Counted from the first letter of the stretch, positions 15,189-26,911 are shown. The stretch: 36,241 nt of DNA from Pseudomonadota bacterium (GCA_023430045.1 JAEZCF010000139.1:1-36241), one strand, 5' to 3'. Notes: generated by a model from the sequence alone, not told the origin. A program made the numbers and translations.

Positions 15189-16621
15189 TCCGCCGCCTGC
15201 ACGACACCAACGACCTGGTGCGCGCGTTTCCGCGCGTGCATTTCGTCGGCATCGGTGGCACCGGCATGAGCGGCATCGCCGAGGTGATGCTGACGCTGGG
15301 CTATGAAGTATCCGGTTCGGACAACGCCGACAACACCGCGACCCGTCGCCTGGCCGGGCTCGGTGCACGCATCATGCGCGGCCATTCGGCGGCCAACGTG
15401 CTTGGAACCGATTGCGTGGTGGTCTCCAGCGCCATCCGTGAAGACAATCCGGAGCTGATGGAAGCGCGCAGCCAGCGCATTCCGATCATGCCGCGCGCGG
15501 CCATGCTTGCCGAACTGATGCGCTTCCGCCGCGGTATCGCGGTGGCCGGCACGCACGGCAAGACCACCACCACCAGCCTGACGGCTGCGGTGCTGAGCGA
15601 AGGCGATCTCGACCCGACCTTCGTGATCGGGGGCCAGCTGCTGGCCGCCGGCGCCAATGCCAAGCTCGGCAGTGGCCAGTGGCTGGTTGCCGAAGCCGAC
15701 GAAAGCGATGGCAGCTTCCTGCGCCTGAACCCGCTGATGTCGGTCATCACCAACATCGATTCGGATCACCTGGAAAACTACGGCAACGATTTCGCCCGCG
15801 TGCAGGCGGCCTTCGCCGAGTTCCTGCAGCGCCTGCCGTTCTATGGACTGGCGGTGCTGTGCATCGACGATCCGGAAGTGGCGGCGCTGGCCGCGCAGAC
15901 GCCCCGCCATGTCATGAGCTATGGCCTGAGCGACCATGCGGATGTGCGCGCGGAAAACGTGGTGCAGGACGGCGCGCGCATGCGCTTCACCCTGCGCCTG
16001 CCGCAGGGCACCAGCCAGGATGTGGTGCTGGCGCTGCCGGGCCGGCACAACGTGCTCAACGCACTGGCGGCGGCGGCGGTGGGCTGGCAGCTGGGCGTCG
16101 CACCGGATGCCATCGCGCGGGCGCTGGAAGGCTTCGCCGGTGTTGGCCGTCGTTTCAACGATCTCGGCGAAGTCACCACCAGCAACGGTGCGAAAGTGCG
16201 CATCATCGACGATTACGGCCACCACCCCAGCGAGCTGGAAGCCGTGTTCGCCGCCGCGCGCGGTGGCTGGGGTGACAAGCGCCTGGTGGTGGCATTCCAG
16301 CCGCACCGTTACAGCCGCACCCGTGACCAGTTCGACAAATTCGCTGCGGTATTGTCCAGCGTCGACGCACTGGTGCTCAGCGAGGTCTACCCGGCGGGTG
16401 AGGAACCGATCGCCGGTGCCGATTCGCATTCGCTGGCACGTGCCATCCGCGCCCGTGGCCGCAGCGAACCGGTGGTGGTCGGCAAGGCCGCCGAGCTCGC
16501 CCACGTGCTTCCCGACGTGCTGCAGGACGGTGACCTGCTGTTGATGATGGGCGCGGGCGACATCGGCGCCATTGCCCAGCAGATCGCAGTCGACGGTTTC
16601 AGCGTGGAGGGCGCGGCATGA
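15185..16621 (+). CDS. murC: UDP-N-acetylmuramate-L-alanine ligase MurC
   Basis: 478 codons from ATG 15185 (MIRRLHDTNDLVRAFPRVHF). MurC adds L-Ala to UDP-MurNAc, the first amino acid of the stem. Rossmann-like VGIGGTGMSGIAEVM is near residues 21-35, the ATP loop AGTHGKTTTT is at 121-130, and DDYGHHPSELEAV is near 342-354 with FQPHRYSRT near 374-382. Upstream in-frame sequence (from 15002) is murG in another frame and is not part of the protein. Length is close to E. coli MurC (491). Junction with ddl is ATGA. Confidence 0.96.
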   Translation: MIRRLHDTNDLVRAFPRVHFVGIGGTGMSGIAEVMLTLGYEVSGSDNADNTATRRLAGLGARIMRGHSAANVLGTDCVVVSSAIREDNPELMEARSQRIPIMPRAAMLAELMRFRRGIAVAGTHGKTTTTSLTAAVLSEGDLDPTFVIGGQLLAAGANAKLGSGQWLVAEADESDGSFLRLNPLMSVITNIDSDHLENYGNDFARVQAAFAEFLQRLPFYGLAVLCIDDPEVAALAAQTPRHVMSYGLSDHADVRAENVVQDGARMRFTLRLPQGTSQDVVLALPGRHNVLNALAAAAVGWQLGVAPDAIARALEGFAGVGRRFNDLGEVTTSNGAKVRIIDDYGHHPSELEAVFAAARGGWGDKRLVVAFQPHRYSRTRDQFDKFAAVLSSVDALVLSEVYPAGEEPIAGADSHSLARAIRARGRSEPVVVGKAAELAHVLPDVLQDGDLLLMMGAGDIGAIAQQIAVDGFSVEGAA

Positions 16622-17643
16622 GCGGCTTCCCATTCCCGTCGCTGCGCTGCACCGATCCGGCCGTGTTCGGCCGCGTCGCCGTGCTGCTTGGCGGCACCTC
16701 AAGCGAGCGCGAAGTCTCGCTGGATTCCGGCCGCAACGTGCTGGCGGCACTGCAGGCGCGCGGCGTCGATGCATTCGCCATCGACGGCATACCGGCGCTT
16801 GCCCAGGCGCTGGCTGACGGCAAGGTGGACCGTGTCTTCAACATCCTCCACGGCCACAATGGCGGCGGCGAGGATGGCATCGTGCAGGGCTTGATGGACG
16901 CCTTCGGCGTGCCATATACCGGCTCGGACGTGCTGGGTTCGGCGCTGAGCATGGACAAGATCCGCACCAAGCAGGTGTGGCTGTCGCTGGGCCTGCCGAC
17001 TCCGCAGTACCGCGTGATCGAGGCCGATGGCGTGCGCCCGCGCATGGGCGAAGCTGCGGCCGACAGGTCGGCGACGGGCGTGCACGCCATCGCTGCCGAG
17101 CTTGGCCTGCCGGTCGTGGTCAAGCCGGCGAACGAAGGCTCCAGCGTAGGCATCAGCCGGGTGTTCGATGACGCCGGGCTGGACGATGCGGTGGCCCTGG
17201 CACAGCGCTACGACGGTCAGCTCCTGATGGAGCAGATGGTGGTCGGCGACGAGCTCACCGTGGGAATCCTCGGCGATGTCGCGTTGCCGTCCATCCGCAT
17301 CGTGCCCAAGGGTGACTGGTACGACTACGACGCCAAGTATGTGGCCGAGGACACCCAGTATCTGTGCCCCGGCCTGGACGGTGACGCTGAGGAAGACATC
17401 CGCCGCATCGCGCTGGCCGCGTTCCGCGCCGCCGGATGCCGGGGCTGGGGTCGCGTGGATGTGATGCGCGATCGCGCCACCGGACGCTTCTTCCTGCTGG
17501 AAGTGAACACCGCGCCGGGCATGACCAGCCATTCGCTGGTGCCCAAGGCCGCAGGGCAGGCCGGTATCGGCTTCGAGGAACTGGTGTGGCGCGTGCTGGA
17601 GCAGACCATTGGTACGGACCTGCGGGAGGCCGGTGACGCATGA
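16618..17643 (+). CDS. ddl: D-alanine-D-alanine ligase
   Basis: 341 codons. An ATP-grasp ligase that makes D-Ala-D-Ala for MurF. Seen: GRVAVLLGGTSSEREVSLDSG (split near residues 18-38), LHGHNGGGEDGIVQGLMDAFGVPYTGS (split near 78-104), LPVVVKPANEGSSVGIS near 162-178, and the metal/ATP end with LEVNTAPGMTSHSLVPKAA near 290-308. It is longer than E. coli DdlB (306) through about 15 extra N-terminal residues and a short insertion around residues 138-155 (GVRPRMGEAAADRSATG). Catalytic segments are intact. Position between murC and ftsQ is that of ddlB. ATGA junctions on both sides. Confidence 0.95.
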   Translation: MSGFPFPSLRCTDPAVFGRVAVLLGGTSSEREVSLDSGRNVLAALQARGVDAFAIDGIPALAQALADGKVDRVFNILHGHNGGGEDGIVQGLMDAFGVPYTGSDVLGSALSMDKIRTKQVWLSLGLPTPQYRVIEADGVRPRMGEAAADRSATGVHAIAAELGLPVVVKPANEGSSVGISRVFDDAGLDDAVALAQRYDGQLLMEQMVVGDELTVGILGDVALPSIRIVPKGDWYDYDAKYVAEDTQYLCPGLDGDAEEDIRRIALAAFRAAGCRGWGRVDVMRDRATGRFFLLEVNTAPGMTSHSLVPKAAGQAGIGFEELVWRVLEQTIGTDLREAGDA

Positions 17644-18383
17644 ACGCGGTGCTGCGCATCTTCGTCTGGCTGTTGGCATTGTCCGTCGTGGCGCTGCCGG
17701 TGGTCGCCGTGCTCAACGGCTGGGTCGGCGCCGAGCGCTGGCCGCTGGCGAAACTGCGCGTGCATGGCGAATTCAAGCGTGTACCGGCCGAGCAGCTGCA
17801 GAAGGTACTGCTGCCCTACGCACAGGCCGGCTTCTTCGCGGTCAAGCTGCAGGACGCGCAGGACCGCATTGAAAGCCTGCCGTGGGTGGAAAGCGCTCGG
17901 GTCCGCAAGCAGTGGCCGGACGTGCTGGAAGTGACCCTGGTGGAGCACAAGCCGTTCGCGCGCTGGGGCAGCGACCGCCTGCTGTCCGAGCAGGGAAAGC
18001 TGTTCCCCACGCCGAAGAAACTGACCGACCTGAAACTGCCCGAGCTGGATGGACCGGACAGCCAGACCGAAGAAGTGGTGTCGCTGTACAACGACGCACG
18101 CGCGATGTTCGCACCCAGCGGACTGGACGTATCGCGTTTGACCATGGACGCACGCGGCAGCTGGTCGCTGCTGCTGAGCAATGGCACCGAAGTGGTGGTG
18201 GGCCGCGACGATGCGCGATCGCGCTTGCGCCGTTACGTGCGCGTGCTGCCGCAGCTGGCCAGCCAGGCCGCACCGATCGAGCGTGCCGACCTCCGATACA
18301 CCAATGGCTTCACCCTGAGCTGGGGTGAGCCGCCGGCCGATGCGCCGGGCAATCCGGCAAGAAGGACGCAGGAAAGAACATGA
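17640..18383 (+). CDS. ftsQ: Cell division protein FtsQ
   Basis: 247 codons. A bitopic membrane protein of the FtsQLB complex. A short cytoplasmic N-terminus is followed by one membrane segment (about residues 5-26, LRIFVWLLALSVVALPVVAV). The POTRA domain spans about 37-107 (LAKLRVHGEFKRVPAEQL through VTLVEHKPFARW), and the FtsQ beta domain follows (LDVSRLTMDARGSWSLLLSN near 161-180). E. coli FtsQ is 276 residues; this one is slightly shorter. The tail after about 232 is charged and Pro-rich. ATGA junctions with ddl and ftsA. Confidence 0.93.
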   Translation: MNAVLRIFVWLLALSVVALPVVAVLNGWVGAERWPLAKLRVHGEFKRVPAEQLQKVLLPYAQAGFFAVKLQDAQDRIESLPWVESARVRKQWPDVLEVTLVEHKPFARWGSDRLLSEQGKLFPTPKKLTDLKLPELDGPDSQTEEVVSLYNDARAMFAPSGLDVSRLTMDARGSWSLLLSNGTEVVVGRDDARSRLRRYVRVLPQLASQAAPIERADLRYTNGFTLSWGEPPADAPGNPARRTQERT

Positions 18384-19615
18384 ATCGCAAGGGTGACAAA
18401 TCGCTGATCGTTGGCCTGGACATCGGCACCTCCAAGGTGGTGGCGCTGGTGGGCGAGTATTCGCCCGGCAACCCGATCGAAGTGATCGGCATCGGATCGC
18501 ACGAATCGCGTGGCCTGAAGCGCGGCGTGGTGGTGGACATCGAATCGACCGTGCAGTCCATCCAGCGCGCGGTGGAGGAGGCCGAGCTGATGGCCGGCTG
18601 CGAGATCCGTTCGGTGTATGCCTCCATCTCCGGCAACCACGTGCAGTGCAAGAATTCGCCCGGCATCGTGCCGATCCGCGATGGCGAAGTGACCTGGGGC
18701 GACCTGGACCGCGTGCTGGATGCTGCCAAGGCAGTGGCGATCCCGGCTGACCAGAAGATCCTGCATGCCATCCCGCGCGAATACGTACTGGACGATTCGC
18801 AGGAAGGCATCCGCAACCCCGTCGGCATGACCGGCGTGCGCCTGGAGGTGCATGCGCACCTGGTGGTGTGCGCGCAGTCGGCGGCGGCCAACATCAGCAA
18901 GTGCGTGCAGCGCTGCGGCCTGCAGGTGGACGACTTGGTGCTGTCTTCCCTGGCTTCCAGCGTGGCGGTACTGACCGCCGACGAACGCGAGCTGGGCGTG
19001 GTGCTGGTGGACATGGGCGCGGGCACCACCGACATCGCGGTGTTCGTGCAGGGCGCCATCTGCCACACCGCCTCGCTGCCGATCGCCGGCGACCACGTGA
19101 CCAACGACATCGCCCACATGCTGCGCACGCCGACCCCGGAAGCGGAGCAGATCAAGGTGCGCTATGCCTGCGCGCTGGCGCAGCTGGCCACCGCGGAAGA
19201 AAGCATCCAGGTCCCCAGCGTCGGTGATCGCCCGCCGCGCCGCATGCCGCGGCATGCACTGGCGCAGGCGGTGCAGGGCCGTTACGAGGAGATCTTCGAA
19301 ATGGTGCAGGCCGAACTGCGCCGCTCCGGCTTCGAGGAACTGGTGCGCGCCGGCATGGTGCTGACCGGTGGCGCTTCGAAGATGGAAGGTGTGGTCGAAC
19401 TGGCCGAGGAAATGCTGCAGATGCCGGTGCGCGTGGGCATCCCGCAGCACGTCACCGGACTGGGCGAGGTGGTCGGAAATCCCGTCCACGCCACCGGCGT
19501 CGGCCTGCTGCTGATGGGCAGCCAGATCGAGCATCCGCGCCGGCCATCACTGCCGACCGGGCGCGCGGGAAGCATGTTCAAGAAGCTGAAAACCTGGTTC
19601 CGCGGCGAATTCTAG
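18380..19615 (+). CDS. ftsA: Cell division protein FtsA
   Basis: 411 codons. FtsA is the actin-like ATPase that anchors FtsZ to the membrane. The phosphate-1 loop GLDIGTSKVVALVGEY is near residues 12-27, and phosphate-2 region VLVDMGAGTTDIAVF near 209-223. GMVLTGGASKMEGVVELAEE is near 329-348. The protein ends with the amphipathic membrane-targeting helix MFKKLKTWFRGEF. Length is normal (E. coli 420). The stop is TAG immediately followed by another TAG; the second belongs to a GTAG-headed palindrome that ends the gapless run of the operon. Confidence 0.97.
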   Translation: MNRKGDKSLIVGLDIGTSKVVALVGEYSPGNPIEVIGIGSHESRGLKRGVVVDIESTVQSIQRAVEEAELMAGCEIRSVYASISGNHVQCKNSPGIVPIRDGEVTWGDLDRVLDAAKAVAIPADQKILHAIPREYVLDDSQEGIRNPVGMTGVRLEVHAHLVVCAQSAAANISKCVQRCGLQVDDLVLSSLASSVAVLTADERELGVVLVDMGAGTTDIAVFVQGAICHTASLPIAGDHVTNDIAHMLRTPTPEAEQIKVRYACALAQLATAEESIQVPSVGDRPPRRMPRHALAQAVQGRYEEIFEMVQAELRRSGFEELVRAGMVLTGGASKMEGVVELAEEMLQMPVRVGIPQHVTGLGEVVGNPVHATGVGLLLMGSQIEHPRRPSLPTGRAGSMFKKLKTWFRGEF

Positions 19616-19662
19616 TAGAGCGGGGCTCTGCCCCGCTGGTTTCAAACCGGGCGCTGCCCGGC
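19615..19662 (+). repeat. SMAG-type palindrome plus second hairpin between ftsA and ftsZ
   Basis: GTAG (19615-19618) shares its first G with the ftsA stop and heads a hairpin with arms AGCGGGGC and GCCCCGCT (19619-19626, 19630-19637) and a 3-base loop. A second hairpin, CCGGGC/GCCCGG (19647-19652, 19656-19661), follows 9 bases later. The 8-base arms with a 3-base loop match the element at 27897. No U-run follows, so strong intrinsic termination is not expected. RNA processing or protection is possible. Confidence 0.7.
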
Positions 19663-19663
19663 T

Positions 19664-19701
19664 GCAACACCGGAAACACGACGCAACATCGGCAACACAC
19701 A
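19664..19701 (+). repeat. Imperfect 19-base tandem repeat in the ftsZ leader
   Basis: Two adjacent copies, beginning GCAACACCGG (19664) and GCAACATCGG (19683), agree at 14 of 19 positions. The surrounding stretch 19664-19730 is rich in C and A and poor in T, so it would stay largely unpaired in RNA. A clear promoter for ftsZ was not found here; transcripts probably arrive from within ftsQ/ftsA. Confidence 0.4.
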
Positions 19702-19792
19702 ACCCAAACAGCCGCAACGGCGGCATGCAGCGGAAGGCAGGACGCACTTCCAACCCATGCCAAAGGAAGCGGATACAAACGAGGACATGGAC

Positions 19793-21034
<1,242 letters not shown>

Positions 21035-21042
21035 TCGCCCGG

Positions 21043-21143
21043 GCCGGGGTTGTCCTCCCCGGCACCAGGCACCATGTCCAGTAATGCAGGCACCGGGCCA
21101 GGATGGGCCCGGTCGCCCTGCCGACGCCGCACCTGCTGCGGCG
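21043..21143 (+). other. Three consecutive hairpins in the ftsZ-lpxC intergenic region
   Basis: Hairpins with arms GCCGGGG/CCCCGGC (21043-21063), ACCGGGCC/GGCCCGGT (21092-21113) and CGCCGCA/TGCGGCG (21125-21143) follow the ftsZ stop. None is followed by a U-run. They may stabilise the ftsZ 3' end or cause partial attenuation before lpxC. Confidence 0.5.
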
Positions 21144-21202
21144 CGCCGGCCTCTGCCGCCAGGCACCTTCGCCGGTGCTCAGCCAGGGTAGAGCTGGTCG
21201 CG

Positions 21203-21211
21203 TGGTAATCT
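21203..21211 (+). promoter_or_regulatory. Putative extended -10 promoter of lpxC
   Basis: TGG plus TAATCT forms an extended -10. Initiation about 7 bases downstream would leave a leader of roughly 50 bases before lpxC. The 233-base gap from ftsZ and the hairpins in between make a separate lpxC promoter reasonable. No good -35 is visible. Confidence 0.45.
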
Positions 21212-21267
21212 GTTGCACCCCTCTGGCAGGCCAGCACGGCTCGCCACATGCTTCCAGTCGGTTCCCC

Positions 21268-22179
21268 ATGATCCCGCAACGTACCCTCAAGAACACGATC
21301 CGAGCCACCGGCGTCGGCCTGCATAGCGGCGACAAGGTCTACATGACCCTGCGTCCTGCACCGGTCGACCATGGCATCGTGTTCCGTCGCGTGGACCTGG
21401 ATCCGGTCGTGGAAGTGCCGGCCAGGGCAGACCTGGTCACCGAGGTCACCCTGTGCACCGGGCTCACCTGCAACGACGCCAAGATCCAGACCGTCGAGCA
21501 TCTGATGTCGGCGCTTGCCGGACTGGGCGTGGACAACATCATCGTCGAACTGTCCTCGGCCGAGCTGCCGATCATGGATGGTTCGTCCGGCCCGTTCGTG
21601 TTCCTGCTGCAGTCGGCGGGAATCGTTGAACAGGATGCGGCCAAGCGGTTCATCCGGGTGTTGAAGACGGTGGAAGTCACCGAGGGCGACAAGGTCGCGC
21701 GCTTCGAACCGTTTGAAGGTTACAGGCTGGGTTTCACCATCCAGTTCGACCATCCGATGATCCCGGCCAGGCAGTCGCGGCAGGAAATCGAATTCTCCAC
21801 GGCGGCCTACACCCGGGAAATCTCCCGCGCCCGCACCTTCGGCTTCATGCGCGACCTGGAATACATGCGTGAGCGCAACCTGGGTCTGGGCGGCTCGATG
21901 GACAACGCGATCGTGCTGGACGAGTTCCGCGTGCTCAACGAAGACGGTCTGCGGTACGCCGACGAGTTCGTGCGCCACAAGATCCTTGACGCGATCGGCG
22001 ACCTGTACCTGGCCGGTGGGCAGGTGCTGGGCGCCTATGAAGGCTTCAAGTCCGGGCACGCACTGAACAACAAGCTGGTGCGCGCGCTGCTGGCCGACGC
22101 CAGTGCCTGGGAGTGGGCGAGCTATGAGTCGCCGAGCGCAGCTGAACCGGTGGCCTACGGCGCCCCGGCTTACGCCTGA
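21268..22179 (+). CDS. lpxC: UDP-3-O-acyl-N-acetylglucosamine deacetylase LpxC
   Basis: 303 codons from ATG 21268 (MIPQRTLKNTIRATGVGLHS). LpxC is the zinc deacetylase that commits UDP-acyl-GlcNAc to lipid A synthesis. The zinc/catalytic segment VEHLMSALAG (Glu77, His78) is present, as is IMDGSSGPFVFLL near 109-121. HKILDAIGDLYLAGG (second zinc His and Asp) is near 237-251, and GHALNNKLVRALL (catalytic His) is near 264-276. Length matches E. coli LpxC (305). An open frame upstream from 21103 is noncoding leader. The gene closes the dcw region and is followed by an intrinsic terminator. Confidence 0.97.
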   Translation: MIPQRTLKNTIRATGVGLHSGDKVYMTLRPAPVDHGIVFRRVDLDPVVEVPARADLVTEVTLCTGLTCNDAKIQTVEHLMSALAGLGVDNIIVELSSAELPIMDGSSGPFVFLLQSAGIVEQDAAKRFIRVLKTVEVTEGDKVARFEPFEGYRLGFTIQFDHPMIPARQSRQEIEFSTAAYTREISRARTFGFMRDLEYMRERNLGLGGSMDNAIVLDEFRVLNEDGLRYADEFVRHKILDAIGDLYLAGGQVLGAYEGFKSGHALNNKLVRALLADASAWEWASYESPSAAEPVAYGAPAYA

Positions 22180-22233
22180 GGCCCTGCCGAGCCGTCGGCT
22201 GACCACGCCGTCACCCATGAAATGAAGACCTTC

Positions 22234-22260
22234 ACGCCGCCGCTGGGCGGCGTTTTCGTT
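22234..22260 (+). terminator. Intrinsic terminator after lpxC
   Basis: Stem ACGCCGCC/GGCGGCGT (22234-22241, 22246-22253) with loop GCTG, followed by TTTTCGTT. This is the clearest Rho-independent terminator in the window and marks the end of dcw/lpxC transcription. Confidence 0.85.
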
Positions 22261-22433
22261 CTCACGGCGATGAACCCGTGCCGGCAAAAGCCTGAACTTA
22301 ACATTTAAATAACAAACTTCTAACGACTGGGCGCGCCATGGCCGTTAGGATGCCCCACGGTCCTCGCAAAAGCTTCACGCCATTTCCACGTGGCGTTGGC
22401 CTGCGGGGAGCAGGGCGGGACGCCCTGCCGTCA
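22261..22433. other. lpxC-dciA convergent intergenic segment with AT-rich island and candidate dciA terminator
   Basis: Bases 22286-22320 are strikingly AT-rich for this genome and contain the palindrome ATTTAAAT (22303-22310). An inverted repeat CTAACG/CGTTAG (22320-22325, 22343-22348) flanks GGCGCGCC. On the minus strand, arms ACGCCA/TGGCGT (22377-22382, 22391-22396) followed by a short T-rich stretch could end dciA transcription. No coding gene is supported here. Confidence 0.4.
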
Positions 22434-22874
22434 TCAGGACCTGGAGGGTTTGGTGTCCTGGAGGCAAGCCAAGGCGTCGCGTAGCCCTTTGTGCGTGGCG
22501 GCTGAAACTGCGTGGGGTCCGTTCCGGTTGTCGAGCGCTGGGGAGCGTGGCGGAGCGGGAGACGCAGTCTTGATGGTCACCTTGGTGGCCTTCAGCCCGA
22601 TGGACCGGGCCGCGTCGATCAACTGTGCCTCGGCAAGCCGCACCCTGGCGTGCCACACAGGAGATTCGACGAGAAAAACGAGGTGTTCGTCGTTCACATT
22701 GGCCAGCCGGCAACGGCTGCGCAGGGTGGGCGGCAGATGGGGGCGCAACTGCCGGTCCAGCGAGTCGAGCCACAAGGCGCGGCGCAACGGATTTCCGGAT
22801 TTGTCCGCCATGACCGCATCAAGCGCCGGTTTCGGCGCGGAGGCGGGACGGACGCTGGATTTCGGCTCAGACAT
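22434..22874 (-). CDS. dciA: DUF721 protein, DciA-type replicative helicase loader
   Basis: 146 codons from ATG 22874. DciA (DUF721) interacts with and helps load the DnaB helicase in bacteria that lack DnaC or DnaI. The conserved block reads LDSLDRQLRPHLPPTLRSRC near residues 36-55, then LANVNDEHLVFLVESPVWHARVR (split near 57-79), which matches the pattern of DUF721: a helix, then VxxGxLxxxV-like strands ending in an SPxWAxxLR-like motif. The N- and C-termini are variable and basic/Pro-rich. Gene order lpxC, dciA (reverse), M23 peptidase, secA is shared with Pseudomonas. Its start lies only 12 bases from the divergent peptidase start. Confidence 0.85.
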   Translation of the reverse strand: MSEPKSSVRPASAPKPALDAVMADKSGNPLRRALWLDSLDRQLRPHLPPTLRSRCRLANVNDEHLVFLVESPVWHARVRLAEAQLIDAARSIGLKATKVTIKTASPAPPRSPALDNRNGPHAVSAATHKGLRDALACLQDTKPSRS

Positions 22875-22886
22875 GAAAACTCACTG

Positions 22887-23840
22887 ATGGCATTCAAAAA
22901 GATCGTAATCAAAACGCGTGAAGGAAAGGCCAAGACCCCCTTGGCGCGTTTGCGTTTCTACTTCGAGGACCGCCCCCGCGCCCTGCTGGGCAGCGTGCTG
23001 GGCGTCGGCTGCATTATCGGCCTTGCCGGCGGAATGGGCGCCAACGCGTTCGGCGATTCCCGCCTGCAGGCGAAGGTGGAGCAGCAGGAGCGCGAGCTGG
23101 CACAGGTCCGCCTGCAGTCGCAGACCGAGGTCAACGCGCTGGCCGCCCGCCTGGGTGAGCTGCAGGCACAGGCCACCCGCCTGAATGCGCTGGGCGAACG
23201 CCTGACGCAGATGGGCAAGCTGGAAGACGGCGAATTCGACTTCCAGGAAACGCCCGGCCTGGGTGATGGCGATGCCAGCGGCCCGATCGTGGACATCCCG
23301 GTCAACGACGTCAACGCCGACTTACAGGTGCTGGAGCAGCGGTTCGCTGCTTCAGGCCGCCAGTTGTCGGTGATGGAATCGCTGATGTTCGACCACCAGT
23401 TGCAGCTCAACGCCGTGCCCTCGCGCATGCCGATCCGCAACAGCTACGTGACGTCCGGCTTCGGCGGCCGCGCCGATCCGTTCGGCCGCGGTGTCGGCAA
23501 CCACAAGGGCATCGACTTCCATGCCAGGGTGGGCGACCCGGTGATGTCGGTGGCCGATGGCGTGGTCAGCTTCTCCGGCGTCAAGGGCGGCTACGGCAAC
23601 GTGGTGGATGTCGACCATGGCAACGGCTACGTGACGCGCTACGCCCATAATTCCCGCCTGGTGGTGAAGGTCGGCGATCTCGTCCGCGCCGGCCAGCAGG
23701 TGGCGCGCGCCGGTTCCACCGGCCGTTCCACCGGTGCCCACGTGCATTTCGAGGTGTGGGAGAACGGTCGCGTGGTCAATCCGCGCAAGTTCCTCGGCGA
23801 CGGTGGCAATACGCCGGTCGGTCGCGTCTCGCGCGGCTGA
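22887..23840 (+). CDS. M23 family metallopeptidase (LytM domain), membrane-anchored
   Basis: 317 codons from ATG 22887 (MAFKKIVIKTREGKAKTPLA). Murein endopeptidase family. The cytoplasmic N-terminus is basic. One membrane segment lies at about 33-52 (LLGSVLGVGCIIGLAGGMGA), and a coiled coil at about 58-112 (VEQQERELAQVRLQSQTEV and onward) places the catalytic domain in the periplasm. The LytM domain at about 185-302 keeps both zinc motifs: H206-KGI-D210 and H285-V-H287, so the enzyme should be active, unlike degenerate EnvC/NlpD activators. An upstream open frame from 22512 is antisense to dciA and is rejected. There is no obvious ribosome-binding site in the 12-base gap. Confidence 0.92.
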   Translation: MAFKKIVIKTREGKAKTPLARLRFYFEDRPRALLGSVLGVGCIIGLAGGMGANAFGDSRLQAKVEQQERELAQVRLQSQTEVNALAARLGELQAQATRLNALGERLTQMGKLEDGEFDFQETPGLGDGDASGPIVDIPVNDVNADLQVLEQRFAASGRQLSVMESLMFDHQLQLNAVPSRMPIRNSYVTSGFGGRADPFGRGVGNHKGIDFHARVGDPVMSVADGVVSFSGVKGGYGNVVDVDHGNGYVTRYAHNSRLVVKVGDLVRAGQQVARAGSTGRSTGAHVHFEVWENGRVVNPRKFLGDGGNTPVGRVSRG

Positions 23841-23919
23841 CCCTGCGTCCCCTGGCATACCGCCAGATGCCGAAAGGGGCCGACCGGGGTGCTTGAAACC
23901 CCGGCCTGCCATCCCAAGC

Positions 23920-23925
23920 TACAAT
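23920..23925 (+). promoter_or_regulatory. Putative -10 of the secA promoter
   Basis: TACAAT is a near-consensus -10, 102 bases upstream of the secA start. A TTGAAA (23893-23898) lies 21 bases upstream, too far for a standard spacer, so the -35 is uncertain. Transcription would begin near 23932, just ahead of a strong hairpin. Confidence 0.5.
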
Positions 23926-23939
23926 GGGTGATGCCATCG

Positions 23940-23967
23940 ACGGGGCGCTGAGCGCCCCGTTCTGTTT
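23940..23967 (+). terminator. Hairpin with T-rich tail between the M23 gene and secA
   Basis: Stem ACGGGGCGC/GCGCCCCGT (23940-23948, 23952-23960) with loop TGA, followed by TTCTGTTTG. It has terminator form and could end the M23 transcript. Because a -10 sits 14 bases upstream, it would also form the very 5' end of a secA message and might act as a leader attenuator or a stabilising cap. Confidence 0.6.
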
Positions 23968-24026
23968 GCGGCGGACGGATTCCAGCTGGAGCCGTGCGGC
24001 GTTCACCTGACAAACCGGTTCCTTCA

Positions 24027-26762
<2,736 letters not shown>

Positions 26763-26791
26763 TCGCGGCAGGCTGGTGCATGGGTAGGTGA

Positions 26792-26824
26792 CAGCGGGTG
26801 ACGACCCTGGCGTCGTCACCGCTG
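26792..26824 (+). terminator. Large stem-loop after secA
   Basis: Stem CAGCGGGTGACGAC/GTCGTCACCGCTG with one bulged G and loop CCTGGC. It has no T-run after it, so it may be a Rho-assisted or processing structure rather than a classical terminator. The 5' arm could also pair with GGGTCGTCAC at 26845-26854, giving an alternative fold. Confidence 0.45.
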
Positions 26825-26911
26825 CCGTGGTGGGTGGCGACCGTGGGTCGTCACGATCTTCCGCCCAAGGGCATACCCGCGCGCCGGTCCCGTCGCGTTA
26901 TGCTGCATCCC

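Noticed and set aside
19757..19792. Start of ftsZ 12 codons upstream
   Set aside because: No ribosome-binding site there, whereas ATG 19793 has GAGGA at 7 bases and gives the usual N-terminus.
22512..22886. N-terminal extension of the M23 peptidase
   Set aside because: It is antisense to dciA; the peptide has no membrane or family features, while ATG 22887 gives a normal anchor topology.
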